Source of the DNA: Nereocystis luetkeana
Taxonomy: Eukaryota; Sar; Phaeophyceae; Laminariales; Laminariaceae
Reading direction: 5' to 3'
Assembly (NCBI GenBank): GCA_031213475.1
Contig: JARUPZ010000012.1
Location: forward strand, 7,848,878-7,912,877
Length of the DNA: 64,000 nucleotides
Positions 1 to 12,400 of this stretch are shown here, one piece after another (position 1 is the first letter of the stretch; the number at the start of each line of letters is the position of its first letter). The notes beneath the pieces are model-generated. The model was not told the DNA's origin, made no database searches, and saw only the letters and a program-made list of their open reading frames with translations. Both the position numbers and the translations under genes were made by a program.

Positions 1-550
1 TCCAGAACAACCAGTGCCCGTACCGATTCTCCAACCCTTTAAATAGAGAGATTCAAGCTCTGTGGTCACAAAACTACGATATCATTCTGGAGTCTGGAGT
101 CGACCTCGAGTGGGGAAAAAAAATCAGGAACAGCGGGATGCTGCCATTGCTATTGATAGCTGTCTGTCCTCCCGACGGAGGGTTTGGGTCGAGGCTGCGG
201 AGATTTAGCTCTCTCGCCATGGCGCTTCAATCGTACACCAGGGTACACGGCAAAAAGCACACCAACAGAACGGAGCCCAGAAACGCAGTTGCGGTGGTTC
301 CCACTTGCGCCCCTGGGCGTGCAGCGATGGCGGCGCTGTTCAGCCGCTTGTCGTTTACCTGGTATCCAATAGCTGCCCCGTCGTGTTCTTTTTTGTTTGG
401 TATTTTAAACCCGGGGACACAAAATCTCATGTTTAGCTGAAAACGCCTCACTATATACCACCAGACGCCACGGCGGGGGTTTCTGACATTTCTGTAGGCA
501 CCTTTTTTTTGTTTTTCGTCAAAATTAGAAACTCGCAAGCGCTCGTATTG

Positions 551-785
551 AATGAGTTCATGAAAGCTGCCGCCCTCGTGCAAGTCCGCCTCACAAGCTG
601 TTCTTAGTAGGATGCAGCTCACCCGTCATGCGACTCGCCGAATACCTCACGGCGCTACGCGCTTGGTGCAAGCAAGGTCTGCCTGGTCGGTGAAAACCTG
701 GTGTACTCCGTCCCGGCGTTGTATGAATGCGAGGGTTTATGGCCATACGACTACGACCATGCATGATAATGAGTACACCCCCACC
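551..785 (+). repeat. SINE-P fragment, 5' truncated
   Basis: This is a 3' portion of the common SINE-like family. It runs from the block equivalent to AATGAACTCATTGAAGCTGCC through CTGCCTGGTCGGTGAAAAC to CCATGCATGATAATGAGTACACCCCC. The C tail is short here. Confidence 0.8.
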
Positions 786-1048
786 TGTCTTGCATTAAAA
801 ACATAAAAGTGGCGTGTTGTATTTTTCGAGATACCCCTTTTGCAAAAGCGATTCCACCCGGCGAACATAGTCTACCGTATGAAAAGGTCTGTGCAGATCA
901 CATAGATCAGGGAAGTCCGCTGCCAATTACCAGGTGTCATGTGTCGACATGCTTCTTCTGTAGATAATAATTTCGGGTGTTACATGTTTGTATATTGATC
1001 TGCTGATCCTCCCGTGTCTGCACAACTGAAACTGCTACTTGAGCAACG

Positions 1049-1871
1049 TGTCTTCGGAACACCCTCGAAACTCAGGCTGTTTCATATGCGGTTCGATTTC
1101 GAGCTTCAGATTTGTGTTTTTCGATCTCAAAAACGAATGACCCTGCTCATGCAGTCCAAATATGCAAAATCCGACCGAAAAAAAATCGATTTGAGAATCC
1201 GATGACCCAAGTCGTCGGATTTTGGGCCAAATCCGACGACCTGGGTCATCAGATTTTCAAATCGAAAAATGACATGCTCTCTAAGTGCAAGATGTTATCC
1301 ATGACAGCAAACAGCAGCAGCAGAACGATCGATGAGTTGGATGGTGACAGAGCGGTATATCGAAGTTGCTTCGCGCCCGACGCTCGGGCGGCGGGGGGGC
1401 CGTCCCTCCGTGGCCAGACTACAGTCGTCTGGCGCGGGCTCGGGCCTAGAGACCAAGAGAAGCACACTCGGCACGCACCTCTCCGTGGATACGTACGAAT
1501 ACTCGTAGACTGCACTGCTGCACAGCAGCAGCAGTCAGTCACAAGATGGAACACAAAATACCAAGACAGGTTGGCTCTAGCGCACTCGCCACGTCTCTTT
1601 GCCGCCAGATCAAAGGCAGTCAGCCATCGCTCGCACGCTTGGGTCCTACGCGCAGGGCAGCGTACCCAGCGCATCTCATCGCGGCGCCAAACCACAAAAA
1701 CAGCAGTTGGACTCGGCGTTCGCTCGAATCTCTACACACACACAATAAATCTGATTTTTTCCGCATAGGAAGACTGTTTCGATGTGCCAACTTCACATCC
1801 GAAAATGCGATCGGGGCAAAATCTGAAGCTCAAAAATCGAACCGCATAGGAAACAGCCTCAGAACACGACA
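1049..1871. mobile_element. Non-autonomous TIR element, about 820 bp
   Basis: The block at about 1065-1112, containing AGGCTGTTTC, ATGCGGTTCGATTT and GAGCTTCAGATTT, recurs inverted at about 1820-1870, giving terminal inverted repeats near 50 bp. The interior has no recognisable transposase, so it is a decayed or non-autonomous DNA transposon. Confidence 0.6.
1201..1250. repeat. Near-perfect 50-bp palindrome
   Basis: The arms GATGACCCAAGTCGTCGGAT and its complement, with one or two mismatches, flank a TTGGGCCA centre. It would form a stable hairpin inside the TIR element. Confidence 0.6.
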
Positions 1872-2561
1872 ACTCTCCGACGCACCGCACTTGGTATTCG
1901 TGTGCTCGTGTGTTGCATGGTATCGTTTCCCTGTGGCCCCGCGGTACGAACTGAAACCCGTGTTGGCGTTTTTGGGTACTCGTGCCTCGCGTCGGCATCA
2001 TGGACGACAGCCACTACTTGTGACACCTACTGGTACGCATGCCACTGCTGCGGCAGAGCTACGGCCCAATCGAGAGGAGTTAGTTAACTTCCCGTTGCAA
2101 CAGGTGTGCCTCGCAGTCAGGAGCAAGTGTTGGGGGTAGGGCCGTGACGTGGTCGCCGTCAATTCAGCTGCAGAACGAATCCCTTGGCTGCCTGCATGGG
2201 GGCCGTAGCAGGAGCGGTGCGAGCTTGGTTAGAGGCAAAAGCGTGATGCCCACCATCGTCGACAGGTATCCTCCCGTAGGTTTGGTAGCGGTGGCGTTAG
2301 CGGTAGTAGCTGGGCCAATAGCAGGAGCAGGAGCAGGAAAAGTAGCAGGGGGAAGTATTGTGCCGATGTAGCACAACGGTCGTTGCGGTAGCGGCGGGAG
2401 TTGTCCACTCCAGGTATAAAACGAGTGCACTTGCTCACCTGCTGCTTGGCGCGAGAGGCGGCAGCAGTGCTTTCTTCGCAAGGTCTCGCAAGCCTCCAGG
2501 CATGAGTGATACGACGTGCTTGCGACCAGGTTTATGACTATCGTGTGGTACTTCAGTCGAC

Positions 2562-2670
2562 TATTACGGGGGACCATAGTGAATAGGACCAAATATTATT
2601 CGTAAAAATAGGTAAATGTATAGGTTTTTATGTGTACCATAGGTCCTATTAACTATGGTCCCCCGTGATA
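2562..2670 (+). mobile_element. MITE-A copy (TA-flanked, TATTACGGGGGACC termini)
   Basis: This MITE is about 109 bp, with inverted termini TATTACGGGGGACCATAGT and ACTATGGTCCCCCGTGATA. The interior reads AGGACCAAATATT, then GTAAAAATAGGTAAAT, then ATAGGTTTTTATG. The terminal TA is probably the duplicated target, as for Tc1/mariner-type MITEs. At least ten copies lie in the window. Confidence 0.85.
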
Positions 2671-3395
2671 GAATACGTACACTGACTGTGTACCAATTCT
2701 GACGCTGGAAACCTGTAAAGCCGCCGATGCCGCATGCGCGATACACGACACGGTGCAATCAGTTCAAGATGGTACTGCTGCCGTTCCGCCGATCCTACCA
2801 TACGATTCTTCAATGTTGAAGGAAACAGCCAACCACTCTGATCAGCAATGTAATATACCCGTTTGGGCGATGCTCTGAATATAAAAAAAGTTGCTTAATT
2901 TTTCGGCCAAGAGGGTTTCTTACGAGATACAGAGCGAGTTTCTACGCCACACCGCGTTAAAAAAAAAAAGAAGCTTGTACCCTGTGCCCCTCTCGAGCTG
3001 GCTGAAACCGAGTTCTGCATCCGAAGTGGTACGACCGCCGACCCAGATGAATGAATACGATGATCCAAATTCTCCACAGCAAACCAACACACACACGATT
3101 TGACGACAGGTACCGCTGAAGCATCCCACATACCAGAATCCCTGTCCAGCATAGAACTCCTCAATAAATATACGATGGGTCTTATCCGCCGTGTTCCTGA
3201 GCACGATCAGTTGGTACGAATATCCCCCCTGCCTGCAGTTCCTCGCCAAGAGGGACAGCTCGTACGTATACAGGAAAATGATACACCACAGAGAATCTCA
3301 CGTTCAACGGTGCGCCATGTATGTACCCGGTACGTATAAAACATACCGGTATGCGTCTCTGTTTCTCCTCCGCTTTTTTTTTTGCCCACCCTCAG

Positions 3396-3452
3396 CTCTG
3401 CTGGTCGACACGGACTCCGCCTTGCTTCGGCATGAGCTGGCCTACATTCTCG
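3396..3452 (+). CDS. DOHH: DOHH exon: first His-Glu motif
   Basis: This exon encodes LLVDTDSALLRHELAYILG. Its acceptor is TTTTTTTTTGCCCACCCTCAG and its donor is CTCG^GTGAGC. It starts and ends in phase 1. H and E of RHEL are the first iron-ligand pair. Confidence 0.9.
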
Positions 3453-6400
3453 GTGAGCGGGGTCGGGTCGGGGGTGGGGGTCGTCGTTCGTTGGATTCGG
3501 CTTCGCCCGCGTCCATAGTGATGGTCCTTTTTGTTTCTTTTTTGTTCTAGCCAATCAGGCGCTTTTACTTATTTCCAGCAGCTCAACCAATCAACTCGTA
3601 GGAGGTTTTGCCCTCGACGGCGGGCTTCGGCACAAGCCGTCACCACGGCAGTCGTCCACCCGCTCCGGCACGTAATGTATGTGCCTTCATTTTTATCACG
3701 CATAGGGTTCAGCATTCCCCTCTGCCCGTCGAACTGCATCGAACATTTGTTGTTGGAGGAGGTGGTCGCACGCGTTCTGTGGTTGGTCGCCCTTGAAAAT
3801 GGGGTGGAAGGTGGATTCGGGATTGTTCTTGAGGCTTTGGGTATCGGTCGAGCTTTTCGGGTGATCATGCGCAACGCGCGGTAGAATATACACCTGGTGA
3901 AACGTGATATGTTATACCAGGTATATGTGATGTGCGATGCTTGGTGGCGGTGCTGTGACGGTGTTTATTTGATTGGGCTGCTTTGATTGGCTGATTGGGT
4001 TCTTCGGTGCCCGCGGCTCAAGACCGTCCAGGTCTCTATTAAGGGCCGTTGTTATCCTTATCGGAAAGATTTATTTCCCCAATTTTTTCTATAACTGGAT
4101 TTTTTTTCAAATGGTACCAAGATACGGAGGGCGTTCTGTCGCAAATTGTGATTTTTAACTGACGGAAAAAATTCAGGAAAGTCAAGTTTCATATATTTGG
4201 GAAAACAAAATCAGGAAATCTGGAAGATGAAAAAATTGCGCGAGAAAAAACCGTCACAAACCGGGAAATTCTGGGAAAAAAAAAAGTCCGGTAACGGCGG
4301 CATAACTCGTACTCTCGTTGCCTTCCGATAACCAAAAACAAGTAATACACCCATAAACGACCACGGCATTTTTTACCAGGCAGTGTATATAGTACGAAGT
4401 ATATGTTCTAAATAGTAATACCTACCTGGTATGTGCCAGGTATAATGTTGCTCCCGCAGGATATCCATCGATAGAAGTTATGCACCCGTTGAGGGCGTTT
4501 GTCCTATCGACGCCAAACACCAGCGTTTACTTGTGAAGTGTAGAAATGTTGGGTCGCACGACGGAGGCTAAGGCTCATTCTTGTCAGAGAGCTTTTTTTC
4601 CCAGAATCTCCAAAGTTTGGAAATAATTGGAGATATGTATCAATATACGGAGGCGTTTTGTCACTATTCGTGAAATTCTCCTGAAGCGAGATAATCAGGT
4701 TTGTTAAATTCCACATATTTGGGAAAAAAGCATGAGAATCTGGAAGAAAAAAAAAAGGATCGAAAAAAACATGAAAATACGGGGGGAAAACTCTCAGATA
4801 AAAATGACCCTGACTATGTTGTTTATGGATTTTCTGCAGGACAAATGCAGAACGAGGCGGCCTGCGAAACTCTGGAGAAAGTTCTTGGAAACACCTCCGA
4901 CGACTGCATGGTCAGACACGAGGTGAACAGCGGCCCCGTGTTGCGAGAAGTAGACTAGTGAGTGGAAGCGGTGGAGGGGGGGGGGTACTTGTTGTGACCG
5001 CCGCGATAGACCATGTCTCGTTCCGTATGCTAAATCCGAAGCGCGATAAAAATGGCAAAAGCAGGTACCGGATGGGCAAGACGGGAGGGAGTAAGACGCC
5101 GGTGACCACTGCTTGTCCTGAAGACCGCTGAGGGTATTTAACCCTCCTACCTGGTATGCACGAAGCACGAGTTGAGCTAACGTGAAAATGACGATTAAAC
5201 GCGAATGCTGTTATGGGAAAGGGGTGCAATGTTTTTTCTTCAAAAGTCATGTCGTCAGTGTCTTTACGCACCTCTGTGCGATAGCTCCGACATACGTGCG
5301 ATAATTCCGATATCTGCGGCGGAAAACCGAATTAAATCGTTTGGTTCCAGTGTTTCTCACGCACCACTTCCCCCTGTGCCATGAACTTCGATCTATACGT
5401 GCGATCTATACTCAATAAAATCACAGCGTCTTTTACTGGTACCTGGTATTACTTACGGTGCGTCTCTGTGTGTGTTTTGACATTGAACCGTATCCAGCAC
5501 ATCCAGTGTCCGTGTCGATTCTCCAATCCCAGAAAGGTGCAAGCTGTGTGGTCATTACAAACCACGACACAGAAGAAGAGAAGAATAGATACCGCATTGT
5601 AAGGCAGTAAGCAGAGGGGGCAATGCCATGCCATGTCATCGTACTGGATACGGCAGGCAGGACATACACACGCTATTACGGGAGACCATGGTAAATAGGA
5701 TTTACGGTACACACGAAAACCTATACATTTACCTCTTTTTACCAACAGTACTTGGTCCAATTTACTAGGGTTCCCCGTAATGGCAATCAGGATCCGCGTG
5801 CGTTTAATGTGCCGTTTATATATTCAAAGAAAAACGCCTGCTACGATAGAGAATAGGGGTAGCACTTGACTTCGCCAAGAGATTTCTGACGGACTAGTAT
5901 ATCAGCATACCCCTAAACTGAGGGGTTTCTCATTGAGGCATGCGTTATCGCTTGGATATTATTTGTGTTATTTCGGGTTCGTTTTTCTTTGTTAGTTTTC
6001 TTTTGTTTATCCCATTTAGTGCCGTCGCCCTTTCTTCTTCTCCTCCCCTCCTACTTCAGCAGTCGCCACTCGGATCCGGGGGCCAACATGGCACGCTCTT
6101 CCCCCCCCCCCCCTTTTTGAAGGTGTTAGGTGTCTCTACTAGGAGTAGGAACGGTGCTCCGTCTCGAAAGGGATGCGTGCTCAATGGTCAAATGCCTAAG
6201 CCAAGCAACAAATGAGTACCCCCCCCCCCCTCCCCCCCCCCTCATATATGACCCCCCCCCCCCTCCCCACTACGGTTCGTGCCTTCATTTTTAATCGCGA
6301 CTAGAGTTGAGCCATTTCTTCCCTCGCCGGCCCGCGCCTAATCAAATCAACATGTTTCTGTGAATACTTGAAGCCATCATGGCATTATTTACTCATCGTG

Positions 6401-9400
6401 TTGCGCACGCTTTCATTTTTTTTTGTGTTCTTTTCTTTTTCTCGAGAGTCAGTTTTTTTTTTTTTTTTCTCGGGGTGGCTTATTTTTTTAGCATCACGTT
6501 CGTGGAGTTACAGTGGTTCATCGCGTGAGAAACGAGCCTCATGAAAAAAAAAAAAAAAAAAAAACTGACGTTTTGCAACCGACGGCCGCTGCGTGATCGG
6601 GTGGCCGTACCGGATTGGTGTCCCGAGTTTTTACGGCAGTGCCAAAGGAGTCGCACGACGGCGCGGGCCCAGCGTGACCGTACCCCGTGTGCACCATCTG
6701 GGCCCTCACGCTGAATCGTGGATGGTTGATATCACCAAGCGAAGTCAACCATTGTTTTGGTCGCTACACTGGTATCCCACAGGGGTTAACTTGGTTGAAG
6801 CCATCATGGCATTGATTATGGTTCGTCGGGTTTTTGCACGTTCGATTTTCTCGAGGTCAGGTTTCGGGCGACCCCTGCTTGTGGTGTAGTGTAGTAAAAC
6901 CTCAAGCGAGAAAACGCCTCATAATTTTTGTCAGGTACGCCTCTAATCGTAAGCGCAGCGTGTGCTGAGATCCCGCAGCAGAGAGACACACACACACAGC
7001 ACGCGACGCAGACACAGCAGCGGTGATACATGTGATAGGTAGCGATTCCGTTGCTTTCAAAGCTGTAACAGTTTGTACCAGGTGAAGAAACTCTGGAAAC
7101 CTCTCACACACGCACCGCAGACCGCGCGATCGAAATTGTCTTGCCGAAAGCTTGTAAATATGGGTTTTGAGAGCAAGTTTTCCGATTTCACAGCTTCGTT
7201 TTTTTTTGTTGTTTTTTTTGCCTTTATCAACGCACTGCCGACAAACCGCTGCAGCTCAGTGTGCGTCCCCGGAGCCACGCCTCCCGATAACGCGCAGTCG
7301 CCCTCACGCCGGAAGGGATGTGTGTTTCCCGGTGCGGAGGTCGAATACAAATAATTTCGCCTCTTGTTTTTTTTAACGCACCTCGGTGTGTACGCTAGAG
7401 ACGAGAGGGGCCTGTTCATATTTTTCCTCCGAACATTTTTACTGCATATTGTGGACCCTGAGACCAATCTTGAAGCGATATATTCCCCGCTCGACAAAAC
7501 ACATTTTGAGGGTTCACGGTATATGCCGCATAGATTGAAAAACACAGGCAGTTTAAGCGGTACAGCAGGAAGGCCCGACGTGGAATGAAGGCCAGGGCAA
7601 GCCAGGGCGACTCTCCTTCCTTGCTCCAGCAAGAAATCGAGTTATCGCAGTGCTGTGTACCGATCGTCCTTTTGGTCTCCCCGTCTAAGGCGCCAGTGCC
7701 GGCATTTCTGTTGGCTTTCAGCTGATCGTGTACCGTTTACCAATTCTAGCCCCTAGTATGTGTCCCCCCCTCCCGGTTCTCCCTCCCTACCCCCCCCCTA
7801 TTTTATATAGGTTGGGTTGGCGTCGGTTGGCAACGACACTGTAAAACATACCCCTCACTACGTGAGCTAGACAACCAGGGTACCGTTTTTTTGTTTGTTT
7901 TTTGGCGGTCGCCCACAGCTGGTTGTCGAGTTAGATCGTTTGTGCGAGGCAAAGAACCTTTACTTCGCACAATTGGGAAATGATCGTATCACGTAGTGTT
8001 CAAGGTAAGGCACCCAAGAGGCAGTTACATAGTGCTCCCATTGCTGTCTCTGGAATTGCCTACACCGGAAATTAAATCAACTTATTGAAGCTGTCGTCCA
8101 TATGCAAGTCTGCCTCAAAAGCGGTTCCCAGTAGGAAGCAGCTCACCCTTCATGCGACTCGGCGGACACCTCACGGCGCTTCGCGCTTGGTGCAAGCAAT
8201 GTCTGCCTGGTCGGTGAAAACCCGACATGCTCCGTCCCGGCATTGTAGGGATGCGAGGGTCTATGGTCATACGACTACGGCCATGCATGAGATCGAGCAC
8301 GTCTCTCCTATCGAGCACACCCCCCCCCCCCCTCTGGAAGTGGCCACGCCAGAAAATAAACCAGCTCATTGGCGGTGTCATCCATATGCAAGAAAATCCG
8401 CCTCGAAAGCGGTTCTTGGTAGGATGCAACTCCCCCTTCATGCGACTCGCCCAACAGCTCACGTTTCTCTTCGCATTTATTGCAATAAGCAATGCCTGCC
8501 TGGTCGGTGAAAACCCGACGTGCTCCGTCCAAGCATTGCAGGGATGCGAGGGCCCATGGTCATACGACTGCGGCCATGCATGACAATGAGTACCCCTCTT
8601 CCTTCCCCCCCCCCCGCATGAATTTTCCCCGCTCCTGCCCCCTTTGGCACCTGGGGTGGCGTTTTCTACTCACGTTTTTCCCGGGCGTCGTCGGGCTTCT
8701 TATGTGTCTTACAAAATGCTTGTACCCAAAACACCCATCTTTGACCTACCAGATATGGTATGTGCTTTTGTCAACCCAAGTCAAGTCAAGTTTCCCGCAT
8801 TTTGTTTTTTTGCCATCGTACTTAACATAATAAAGTCGACTTTCCCGCTTTTTTTGTTTTGTTTGTTCACCAACGTATTCGGGCACGAAAAATATTGAGT
8901 TTCGTTTTGCCGCCCCGCTCTCTTTTGCTTCCGCGCGCCCACGCTTTTCCACGCTTTATGTCCCCCGCCTGCGTGGGTGAACGCGCCTGCCCTCTTCTTT
9001 CTTTTTTTTTCGCGTTAGGCCGCAGAAGCGCTCGGCGCCATCGGTGCGGACAGCTCCGTGTCGGCGCTTGAGCGGTATGCGTCGGACCCCGCGCCCGAGG
9101 TGTCCCAGGTGCGAGTTATCATCTTTGAGCAGCAACAAGAGCAAACAGAACCGTCACTTGTCAATTGCCGCTGCCTTTTGTGCAAAGCTGCTGTAACGTA
9201 CAGGGCCATGCCTCTACCGCTCGTGCGGTTCCCCTACAGCGCGATTGACCTACAGCAGTGCGGTTCCTCCACAGTGCGGTTTATCTGAGTGGGGTTCGTC
9301 TACGTACAGTGCGGTTCTTCTACAGTGCGGTTAACCAACAGTGCGGTTATTCTACAGTGCGATTAGTCTACTGTGATGTTCCTCTACAGTGCGGTTCATT

Positions 9401-12400
9401 CACAGCAGTGTGGTAGGCGGGGGTACGTTTGGGCCCAAAGTGTTTCGACTGACGGGGGGGGGGGGGGGGGCTCCTCTATTGAGGAACTTCGTACGGTACC
9501 CAGCTCCTTTCCACCGCCAGTTTGTGACTTTACAGCGGTGATACCGCAAATGAGCGTTGAGTTTGATACCGTAAAGAGCGTTGAGTCTTGATACCGCAAA
9601 TGAGCGTTGAGTCTGATACCGTAAATGAGCGTTGAGTCTGATACCGTAAGGTTGAGTCTGACACCGTAAAATAGCGTTGAGCTTGATACCGTAGATGAGC
9701 GTTGAGTCTGATACCATGACTGAGCGTTGAGTCTGATACCGTAAATGAGCGTTGAGTCTGATACCGTAAATGAGCGTTGAGTTTGATACCGTAAAGAGCG
9801 TTGAGTCTTGATACCGCAAATGAGCGTTGAGTTTGATACCGTAAAGAGCGTTGAGTCTGATACCGTAAGGTTGAGTCTGACACCGTAAAATAGCGTTGAG
9901 CTTGATACCGTAAATGAGCGTTGAGTCTGATACCATGACTGAGCGTTGAGTCTGATACCGTAAATGAGCGTTGAGTCTGATACCGTAAAGAGCGCTGAGT
10001 TTGCACAGGGGTTTCGATCGCTTTTTTAGCGCTCGCTTTTTTCAGAACGGGGAAGGTTATCTGCCAATACCGAACCGAATAACGAGGCGTTTTCGGAAAG
10101 ACCCGGTCGAGAGCCGTCCGAAAAGTGTAAGGTTCGACTCTGCAGCAATACGAGCTCCCTCGTTGCCGCTGTTAAGATATAACGAGCGCTTAAAAAAAAA
10201 CACGTTATCATCCCGTGTGCGAACTCAACGGTTTTTTGCGGTATCCGTTGTATACCTAGCCCAGAGGACTGGCTAGCTTACGTCTACCTGCCCCACTGCT
10301 ATGTCAGAGCGTCTACCTCGCTGCTGGTATGTCTATCCCCCAGCTGTACGAGCAGAGTAGAGTCGTGACGGGGATGGTAAGCATGACATGAAAGCACGAT
10401 TGAGATGCGAGAGCGTGGGTTTTTCTCCGGGGACAGCAGGGGTGTGAAGGCAGACGAGTCGCGTATTGCTTCCCGTGCACCACCATGCGCCAGGGAAGCC
10501 GCGATGCCCCCCGCCCCACCCTCCCGGCCGGGTATTATCCCTCTGCTGTATTTTGGCGGTATCTGTCCCCCCACTCTACGACAAAGATGTCAGGAGACGT
10601 GTCAAGCAACGCAAAACGTGCGCTGTCGAGGGTGTAGGGCCTAGGGTTCCACGCTAAAACCTAGTAGTTTGGTGTCAGTCAAGGCATGTCAAGACAAATT
10701 TGCTGTCTGTAAAGGGGTGAAAGTGCTGTCTCCTGTGACATATTTGCTCTACAACAGCGTGTCAACACTCGCCCAAGGTATTTCCTGCCCCCCCCCCCTC
10801 TCTCCCGTTTTTGTGTTTCTGCGGTCGGTTACAGCTGGTGGTCGAGTTGGATAGTTTGTGCGGGATATCACGTACTGTAGTGTTTATGGTAAGGCACCCC
10901 AAGAGGCAGTTACTTAGTACTCCCATCGCTGTCTCTGGAAGTGGCCACACCGGAAAAGAAATGAACTCATTGAAGCTGCCATCCATATGCAAGCCCGTCT
11001 CACGAAGCGCAAGCAATGTCTGCCTGGTCGGTGAAAACCCGACATGCTCCGTCCCGGCATCGTAGGGATGCGAGGGTCTATGGTCATACGACTACGGCCA
11101 TGCATGAGATCGAGTACATATCTCCTATCTCCTATGGAGTGCCCCCCCCCCCCCCCCGCCCCTCCCCCGTCTATGGCCATGCAACTACGGCGAGGCACAA
11201 CATGAGAACCCCCCTTCCCTCCTTCCCGCCGCCTCCTCCTCCCCGCCCCCCTCTCCCCCCCCCCCCCCCCCCCCTCCCCTTTCCCCGCTCCCGGCAGACC
11301 TGCCAGCTAGCGTTGGACTTATTTGCCTGGCGCCGCAAGCAGGGGGCGGATGCTCCCACCCCTCGAGGCAAGGGGGAGACGAACCCGTACCTTTCTGTCG
11401 ACCCTGCCCCCAGCTGTGGCGTGGGAGGCGGGGAAGGGGGAGGGGGGGGGTTGGCGGGCGACGCTACTCCTGAGGAGATGGGGAAGAGGCTTCGTGACCG
11501 GGGCAGGAGCCTTTTCGAGAGATACAGGTGAAGCGCGACGATTCGGGGCTGTGTCCGGAGGCGTTCTACGGTAAAGAGGTTCACCCCAGATTTTCTGAGG
11601 CTCCTCACGTGAGGAGCTCCATACCTCGCCCGAAAACTGACTTTTTTAGCGAAAATCTAATTGCACCCCGATGGATAATCCGGTGGCCCAAGTGTACAAC
11701 TGCTTCATTTTTCGAAAAACAGACTTGACATTCGGACTATTTCGCGTTAAAGGAGCCCCGCCGTTCAGACAAGAAAAAAAAAAATCGGAAATGTGCTACC
11801 TCTATCGTAGAACGCGACATTCGGTTGGTTGTACGTACTCGTAGCCTCCCCCCTCGGCCTGGTCGGTGAAAACTCGAAGGTGCCCCGTCCCGGCATTGTA
11901 GGTATGCGAGGGTCTATGGGCATACGACTACGGCCATGCATGGCGTCGAGTCCTCCCCCCTCCCCCCCCCCCCCCCCAACTTGGTTTGTGTGGAATTGTG
12001 GTGAGCCTTATTACGGGGGACCATAGTTAATACTGAGTAGGACATATGGTATACATAAAAACCTATATATTTATCCGGTTTTACTAACAATATTTGGTCT
12101 TATTAACTTTGGTCCCCTATAATAGTATCACGAGGAAATGTAGTACTCAGGACCAAACATACTCTGTAAAAACAATGTAATATATAGGTTTTTGGGTACA
12201 TGATGGGTCCTGATTTCTATGGTAACATCTTTTTTTTCCCCATCGGCCGGAGAATTAAAATTTATAGGGAATGCGTTGAAAGATCTTTTGTGACCACGAG
12301 AGAGATTTCAGAGACACGAGCTGACTTCAGAACATCGTCATCATCATCATCATCATCATCATCATTATCATTGTCATCGTCCATTGTTTCATTCGGTAGA

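Larger units (their letters stand above)
1..3395. other. Upstream or intronic stretch before first visible DOHH exon
   Basis: No exon is recognised here. The first visible DOHH exon begins with two bases that complete a codon, so the gene starts further left and this stretch is probably intron. It holds a SINE fragment (551-785), a TIR element (1049-1871) and a MITE (2562-2670). Bases 1-100 resemble 5490-5565, an unnamed low-copy repeat. I searched by eye for the conserved DOHH N-terminal block (RFRALFTLR type) and did not find it. Confidence 0.5.

Noticed and set aside
1..3395. A first DOHH exon inside the window.
   Set aside because: No sequence encoding the RFRALFTLR-type N-terminal block was found. 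The exon at 3396 starts mid-codon, so the beginning lies to the left.
9536..10001. Regular direct repeats resembling a CRISPR array.
   Set aside because: Repeats are contiguous 24-25-bp units without unique spacers, in a eukaryotic intron.
9400..10006. Long minus-strand repetitive frames that could be a repeat protein.
   Set aside because: The minisatellite unit simply lacks stops in these frames. No start context, no relatives, inside a DOHH intron.
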